This document shows positions 58,337-64,000 of a stretch of DNA of 64,000 nt, piece after piece. This stretch comes from Papaver somniferum (lineage: Eukaryota > Streptophyta > Magnoliopsida > Ranunculales > Papaveraceae). A program made the position numbers and the translations under genes. The stretch covers positions 11,594,001 through 11,658,000 of the forward strand of contig NW_020621936.1 of the NCBI RefSeq assembly GCF_003573695.1. Reading direction: 5' to 3'. The notes below the pieces were generated by a model. That model ran no database searches. It saw nothing but the letters and a program-made list of their open reading frames with translations, and was not told where the DNA came from. Every line of letters starts with the position of its first letter. The stretch's first letter is position 1.

Positions 58337-59439
58337 ATGGTTGGTCTTAGGACTCCCCCAACAACTCCAAATCATGGTCGAAGTTCCTCCAATGGAGATA
58401 CCCCTCTTCCAAATGATGTATCTGATGGTGTAGACGGCAGAATCCCAACATTGGTCGAGTTAGCACGGGTGCAGGAGATTCACACGAAGAACATGGAACT
58501 GATCAAAGAAGCAATAAACGGCATACTCGATCTCCTTGTCAAGATGACATCAGAGATGAGCGGTCCTATCACGGAGACTTTTACACTGGAGACTGATTCC
58601 CCTCAAATCAAAAGTTTCACTATGAACCGGAGGCCAGTGGATCAGGAAGCGGCTTCTCTAGTGGAAAGTTTGTGTGAACTTTTACACCTCTCGAAGAATC
58701 AGCGAGCGGAGACATTTGCTGCGATTAACCAGATAGCCCTGGACGTGCATCTAACTCCTTCATGCCCAGAAGTCTCAAACACATCAGAGACGTCTGTAAA
58801 TAATGTTACATTTACAGAGGAAGACATGATGGCGGAAGAGGGTCACAACCGGGCCCTACACGTTACTGCACGCATCAAGGATTCAGAGTTCAAGAGGGCC
58901 CTTATCGACACAGGGGTATCTTCGAATGTGATTACTATCAAGACACTCAAGACGGCTAAGGTCCGCCCAAGCAAGATTGTGCGACATCCTACCACGATGA
59001 CAGACTTTGAAGGAAACCAAACCAACACGTACGGGTATGTCAATCTGAATTTATCTGTAGAGCCCGTTCGGTCAAAGGTGAAATTCGAAGTCATAGAAAA
59101 GGAGCCATACTACCATATGATACTAGGGAGACGTGGCTTCATGACAATAGGATTGTCGCTTCGACGTATCACCAATGCCTGAAGACTATGCTGAATAAAG
59201 AAGTCGTTCGTATTCCTGCATCGTTGTCTCCTTATGCACCGATATGTGGAGTGAATTTATTTGAACCAAGAGAAGCTCCGGGAGAAGAATCAGACAAAGT
59301 TCATTGTACCCCACTCCCCACGTGGGCGTCAATCCAGGAGGAAGACCTACTTGCATCATTGAGGGCTAAGCCCCACGATGCATCTTTGCTGACAAGGCGT
59401 TTTTTTCATCCGGTGAAGCAGCGACCCATTTCACGCTAA
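58337..59439 (+). pseudogene. Gypsy-Tat gag remnant fused to protease
   Basis: ATG 58337 (MVGLRTPPTTPNHGRSSS). The gag N-terminus with a helical part (ELARVQEIHTKNMELIKEA) is followed within about 160 codons by the protease region: NVTFTEEDMMAEEGHNRALH, ALIDTGVSSNVI (catalytic D-T-G) and YYHMILGRRG. The gag core and zinc knuckle expected between them are missing, which implies an internal in-frame deletion. A frameshift near 59130 moves reading to a second frame (WLHDNRIVASTYHQCLKTML ... NKEVVRIPASLSPY) ending at TAA 59437-59439. Confidence 0.75.
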
Positions 59440-59581
59440 GAGAGAGCGAGCTTTTGTGGCGAATCGTGACCAGAAGGGGAAGACTGTGTACCGACGCCGT
59501 TGTTAGCAATTAGCAGGGGAGAGTGATGCCCAGTCTCTCCGCCCAGCTGAATGCTACAAAAACGACGAGCCACAAAAAGAG

Positions 59582-62500
59582 GTGCTGGATGCTCCACGAC
59601 AGCTGCAAGACGGCACCAACTCCACGACTGATGAGCTCGAAATCGTTAATATCGGGAATGAAGAATCTCCTAGACCTATCTTCATCAGCTCAGCTTTGTC
59701 CACGGACGAACGCACGAAACTCATCCAACTTCTGAAAGAATATCAAGACATATTCGCTTGGACGTATGAAGAAATGCCCGGTTTAGATGAAAAATTGGTT
59801 ACCCATCATCTACATGTCATACCCGGATCCAAGATGATCAAACAGTCTCCGAGGCAATCAGGCACGAGGTGGAAGAGCAAATCAAGACTGAGATTCAGAA
59901 GTTGTTAGTTGCTGGCTTCATCAAACCCATCCATCATCCGACCTGGCTGGCTAATATGGTTCCAGTGAGAAAGAAAAACGGACAGATCCGGTGCTGCGTG
60001 GATTTCAGAGACTTGAACAAGTGCTACCACAAGGACGATTTTCCTCTACCTAACATCGACATGTTAGTAGATGCCACCAGCGGACACGACATGTTCTCCT
60101 TCATGGATGGGTATAGCGGTTACAATCAGATAAGGATGTACGAGCATGACGCAAGTAAGACAGATTTTCGAACTCCTCTCGGAAATTTTTACTATACTGT
60201 TATGCCTTTTAGTTTAAAAAATGCTGGCACAACGTATCGACGCGCTATGACGGCAATCTTCCATGACATGATGCATAAGCAAGTTGAAGACTACGTGGAT
60301 GATATAGTAGTCAAATCAAAAGCTCGGGCAGACCACACAGGAGTCCTATGGAAATTGTTTGAAAGATGCCATGAATACAAATTGAAGATGAATCCTTTGA
60401 AATGCGCTTTTGGCGTTTCTTCGGGCAAATTTCTGGGATTCCAAGTAACCGCTGAGGGGATCAAGGTGGACCCATCCAAGACTCAAGCTATCCTCACGAT
60501 GCCACCACCACGAATTGTGAAGGAACTCCAAAGCTTCATGGGCAAGGTGAATTACATTCGACGTTTCATACCTAGTTTAGCCCAGCTTGTTGTTTCATTT
60601 ACCCCCTTGCTGAAAAAAGGAGCAAGTTTTGTTTGGACCGCAGTATAACAAGAAGCGTTTCGAAAGATTCAGCGAATATTGTCATCTCCAGTCGTTATGA
60701 AGTCTCTCATCCAAGGAAGACCGCTATGTCTCTACACCGCTTTCAGTGATATTGTCGTCGGGGCTTTGCTCGCTCAAGAAGATGACGAGGGAATCGAGTA
60801 TCCTATATACTATTTCAGCCGAATGTTGAGAGATTCTGAACTCAGATACCCCAAGGCGGAGAAGGCATGCTTAGACCTAATTCATTCCATTCAGAAGTTC
60901 GGACATTACTTGTTATCCAACAAAGTGGAACTCATATCTAAATATGATCCTGCAAAATTTTTGCTTTCAAAACCGGTTCTGATGGGAAGGTCAGCTAAGT
61001 GGCTTCTCCAAATGTCGGAGTTAGACATAACGTGTACATCACCTAGAGCTATCAAGGGGCAAGCAGTTGCAGATTTACTAGCAGCATTCCCGGGGGAAGG
61101 CACTACTGCACTACGTGAGGATCTTCATGGAGAATTTCCAGACATCTCCGTTGTCGAAGAAAAAGCGTGGCTGTTATATTTTGACGGCTCTGCCACTCCT
61201 AGCAATAACACTGGAGGGGCAGGAGTAGTCCTAGTATCTCCAACCGGTGAAGTCTTCTCGCACTCCTTCAAGCTAGACTTTCAATGCACTAACAATTCAA
61301 CAGAGTATGAAGCCTTCCTCATAGGACTGTCGTTAGCCAAGCAAGCAGGGGCCACACATATAGAAATAAGAGCAACAACAGACATGCCGATTGTATAGCA
61401 ACGCTAGCTTCCAAATTACAGTTCGAAGGTTTAGAAGAAACCTTGACGATGAAGAGGAGAACGGTAGAATCAACGTGGCTTTCACAATACAAGGACACTG
61501 GAAACTGCGATTGGAAGACTCCGATCGTTCAGGAGCTTAGCAGCTCGCTTTCTCAAGGAAAGGTCAGTCTCAAAGCCTTGCAAAGCTTCTTCATGCTTCA
61601 TGGTATGCTATATCATCGAAACCCGGATGGTTCCCTATCAAGATATCTTGGAGATGATGAAGCACAGCTACAACTTAACCGTGTTCACGATGAAATTTGT
61701 GGACAAACGTTGGTGGTAACACTCTATCAACGGCTTCAACGCTGGGCTATTACTGGACAGAAATGGAGACTCAATCTTGGCTACTCCAAAATTCTTGTTC
61801 AAATTGTCAAGCGCCGCCACACCAGCTGGAGGTTTTCAGCATAAGTCAAGTTGGGGACTGGAGAGAGCCGTATATTAGCTATCTCCGTGACAGAGTAATT
61901 CCTGCTAATCAAAAGGAGGCTGTCAAGATAAAACAGAGGGCTAAGCGATTCGTATTTCACGAAGGGATCCTATATCGCAAAAGCTTTGGAGGAAATCTGT
62001 TACGGTGCTTGGCTGAGGTAGAGATTCCTATTATGTTGAAGGAAATGCATGAAGGGGAACATTAAGGGAAGAGGAAACTGTTTCTCCAGATACACGAGAA
62101 ATACTACTGGCCGACCATGGAGGACGATGCAGCTTCATTTGTTCAAAGCTGCCACAAATGTCAAATTCATGGGAACCTTGTTCACGCACCTTCAACTCCT
62201 TTACACTCGATAAGCATCCCATGGCCATTTTATAGCTGGGGACTTGACATTATTAGGAAGCTCAATCCGCCGTCATCGAAGCAGCATGAGTATATCATAA
62301 CCGCGACAGAGTACTTCACCAAATGGGTTGAAGCTATTCCTCTACGAGGGACTATGGGAGCAACGATTGCGGTTTTCATTAAAGAATACATCATTTGTCG
62401 TTTTGGTGTGCCTAAGAATATTATCACTGATAACGGCACCCCCTTCGCCAACAAATAGGTACGAGAGTTGCTTGAAGAATATGGAGTTAAACATGTCTTC

Positions 62501-63089
62501 TCCACGATCTACTACCCTCAAGTAAACGGAAAGGCTGAGAGCACCAACAAAACAGTAATTCGGATTCTCAGTCGAACAGTACATGACAATCCTAGGAGTG
62601 GCACGAACAGTTACAAATGGCGTTATGGGCGTATCGGACGTCACCTAGAAGATCCATTGGGGTTTCTCCATATTCACTTGTATACGGAGCAGACGTGATC
62701 CTCCCAGCAGAAATCAAGATCCCATCAGCAACAACAAGTGGGGTCCACTGGAACGAGGCTGAAGCATCTAACTCAAGAATCGCTGAGTTAGACACTCTGG
62801 ATTCCAGAAGAAGCAAGGAAGAGGAACGCACTCAGGTGTACAGAAATAGAATATCTAGGGCGTATGACAAGACTGTGAAGCCACGTGTTTTTAAAGTAGG
62901 AGATTTAGTCTTGAAGACGTCCATGCACATTCAGCAGGACATGTCTACACCAAAGTTCTCTCCGAAATGGGAAGGTCCCTACGTGATTACCAAGGCTTAC
63001 AGTACTGGCTATTACAAGATCATTAAGATGGATGGAGGCAAGTAAAAAGCAGTCATCAACGGAAAATGGCTCAAAGCATACCATGCTTG
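59582..63089 (+). pseudogene. Gypsy-Tat pol: RT, two RNase H domains, integrase; broken
   Basis: RT: ALSTDERTKLIQLLKEYQD, FAWTYEEMPGLD, a frameshift near 59870, KKNGQIRCCVDFRDLNKCY, MPFSLKNAGTTYRRAM, VEDYVDDIVVKSKA. TAA at 60646 is in frame. RNase H 1: PLCLYTAFSDIVVGALLAQE, LRYPKAEKACLDLI. RNase H 2: WLLYFDGSATPSNNTGGAGV, NNSTEYEAFLIGLSLAKQAG, then TAG 61396. Integrase: FHEGILYRKSFGG, YYWPTMEDDAASFVQSCHKC, YIITATEYFTKWVEAIPL, NIITDNGTPFANK followed by TAG at 62456, YYPQVNGKAESTNK, a frameshift near 62620, WAYRTSPRRSIGVSPYSLVY and KWEGPYVITKAYSTGYYKI, ending near 63089. The catalytic D, D and E of integrase and the RT YVDD box are present. Multiple stops and frameshifts rule out a functional product. 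Confidence 0.9.
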
Positions 63090-63292
63090 ATCATTGTCCC
63101 GCTACTGTCCCGTGACACGGTAATACAGGCATCTTTCATTACACTTTTTGAATTATCGATTTATTCAAAAAACGTTAATAAAAAAATAAAAATTCATCCA
63201 TCTACCAAAAACCAATGCAATTCATTTTTCAAGAATGTGCAATTTATTTCTCAAGAATGTTCAAAAAAAAATTGACAATAAAGAAGCGTGGC
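63090..63292. other. Spacer between Gypsy-Tat pol and the antisense ORF
   Basis: A/T-rich spacer with the imperfect tandem motif CAATTTATTTCTCAAGAATG / CAATTCATTTTTCAAGAATG at 63219-63260. No gene. Confidence 0.5.
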
Positions 63293-63460
63293 TTAGAAGA
63301 GGCCATCCAACAGATTGTAGTTCCTTGAGAGCATCATCTTCAGCCTAGTTTGGTACCTCTCTTTCCTATCCTTCAAGTTTTGAACTGCCTGCTCCACCTT
63401 CTCTGATTCCGCAGCCAGGGCCTTCTCCTCCTCCGAGATAGCTTTCGCAGCAAGAACTTG
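63293..63460 (-). CDS. Antisense ORF (3' exon) downstream of Gypsy-Tat pol
   Basis: Minus-strand frame of 55 codons ending TAA 63293-63295: QVLAAKAISEEEKALAAESE, KVEQAVQNLKDRKERYQTRL, MMLSRNYNLLDGLF. Strongly helical, coiled-coil-like. Upstream on the same strand is CGTTTTTCCCCATCTACAAG, a good pyrimidine-tract/acceptor, suggesting this is the last exon of a spliced antisense gene. Plant Tat elements are known to carry additional ORFs, some antisense, between pol and the 3' LTR (family knowledge); this fits that position. Product unknown. Confidence 0.5.
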   Translation of the reverse strand, partial: QVLAAKAISEEEKALAAESEKVEQAVQNLKDRKERYQTRLKMMLSRNYNLLDGLF

Positions 63461-63540
63461 TAGATGGGGAAAAACGATTTGCTAATTTTTAAGGAATTGA
63501 GGAGACGACCGTACGGAGGGGACTCCTCGAACCGAGCAAA

Positions 63541-64000
63541 ATGTTAAACCTCACACATATGCACCACTGCAAAGGGGGTGCTTTAGATTCGAGAGATCAA
63601 TCTGTAGTACCCCGGCCTAAATCAAGACAATAATCGTTCCAGAGTAAATTCGGTCACAAGAGAGGATGGGTTGATCTGTAGGAGGGAAGCTGGCAAATGT
63701 GTGGAATCAATGGTAATCAAAGATTGTGGGTGTGTGAATTCTGAATATGATAAGCTCTGAGTGATTGAAATTGCTCAATTGAGAGTAGTTGCTCAATTGA
63801 TGAGTTGATGATCTCGTGTTGTCAGTTTGACGTGAGATTGATGATACTGATAATGTCGATGATTCAATCATGATTCAGAGACTTATTTATATTGCTGGAA
63901 TTTTAGACACCATGATTCCATGAAGTGTGACAGTTGATGGAATCAAGGAGTGGGGAAGTGGAGATCCTGTTTGAAACCAGTTGCTCGACGTGTGGAGACT
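63541..64000 (-). promoter_or_regulatory. Inverted LTR-like sequence upstream of the antisense ORF
   Basis: Read on the minus strand, 63541-63690 is clearly similar to 58040-58196 of the 5' LTR (shared CTTCCCTCC, TTGTGACCGAA, TTTAGGCC, AGATTGATCTCTCGAATC). A TATA box (ATATAAATAAG, near 63890) lies at nearly the same distance upstream as in the LTR. This may be the promoter/leader of the antisense ORF or the end of a second related element inserted in reverse. The region has no coding frame of note. Confidence 0.5.

Larger units (their letters stand above)
55674..64000 (+). mobile_element. Ty3/Gypsy element of Tat type, 3' end outside window
   Basis: Begins TGTTGATGG exactly where the Copia-C3 LTR sequence stops. 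A long 5' LTR (to about 58248) is followed by TGGCGACCACAGTGGGAG, a Tat-type primer site. Order protease, RT, RNase H, a second (archaeal-type) RNase H, integrase is diagnostic of the plant Tat lineage. No 3' LTR start (TGTTGATGG) was found up to 64000. The region after integrase holds an antisense ORF and an inverted LTR-like sequence, so the plus-strand 3' LTR is expected beyond the window unless another element intervenes. Confidence 0.88.

Overview
This is repeat-dense nuclear DNA of a flowering plant. The gene relics are plant families: an Arabidopsis C3H39-type CCCH zinc-finger gene, a FAR1/FHY3-type Mutator transposase, and a glyoxal-oxidase-like (GLOX) fragment. Introns have GT/AG borders, and Ty1/Copia and Ty3/Gypsy elements are nested in one another. 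Species cannot be named from the sequence alone. Almost everything recognisable is a transposable element or a broken gene; I see no clearly intact host gene.

Layout. 452-2407 (-): dead CCCH zinc-finger gene split by a 993-bp terminal-inverted-repeat (TIR) element. 2.7-6.4 kb: intergenic or intron-like, with a possible spliced non-coding transcript on the minus strand. 6574-22474: candidate 15.9-kb composite Mutator-like element (MULE) bounded by ~100-bp inverted repeats. It holds a nested 2.65-kb TIR element carrying a two-exon unknown gene (6729-9373), a FAR1-like transposase gene with three spliced C-terminal exons (9522-17797) interrupted by a young Copia element (Copia-A, 9960-15050), a truncated GLOX relic (18427-18966), and a non-coding LTR element (19138-22367). 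That LTR element itself contains a dimeric hAT MITE and an array of five tRNA-like modules.

23470-28220 (-): Copia-B, with unusual TA...TA LTR termini. 28281-37509 (+): Copia-C1, with 2.35-kb LTRs. 37.5-45.2 kb: older debris (Gypsy LTR plus gag, a TIR element, a probable LINE tail, an Athila-like gag relic). 45187-48680 (+): Copia-C2, same family as C1, deleted for pol. 48682-55673 (-): Copia-C3, same family, inserted into the 3' LTR of C2 in opposite orientation and lacking pol. 55674-window end (+): Ty3/Gypsy of Tat type (two RNase H domains), inserted into the 5' LTR of C3. It has hairpin-bearing repeats in its LTR and an antisense ORF near its 3' side.

Insertion order from nesting: Gypsy-Tat into C3 into C2; Copia-A into the FAR1 gene; the non-coding LTR element and the 2.65-kb element into the composite MULE. 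All element polyproteins here carry stops or frameshifts, so none looks autonomous. The most unusual structures are the tRNA-like array (20.4-21.07 kb), the covarying hairpins in the Gypsy LTR (56.1-57.3 kb), the antisense ORF with an inverted LTR-like upstream region (63.3-64.0 kb), the 2.65-kb element with its unknown gene, and the pol-less C3 element with a private ORF.
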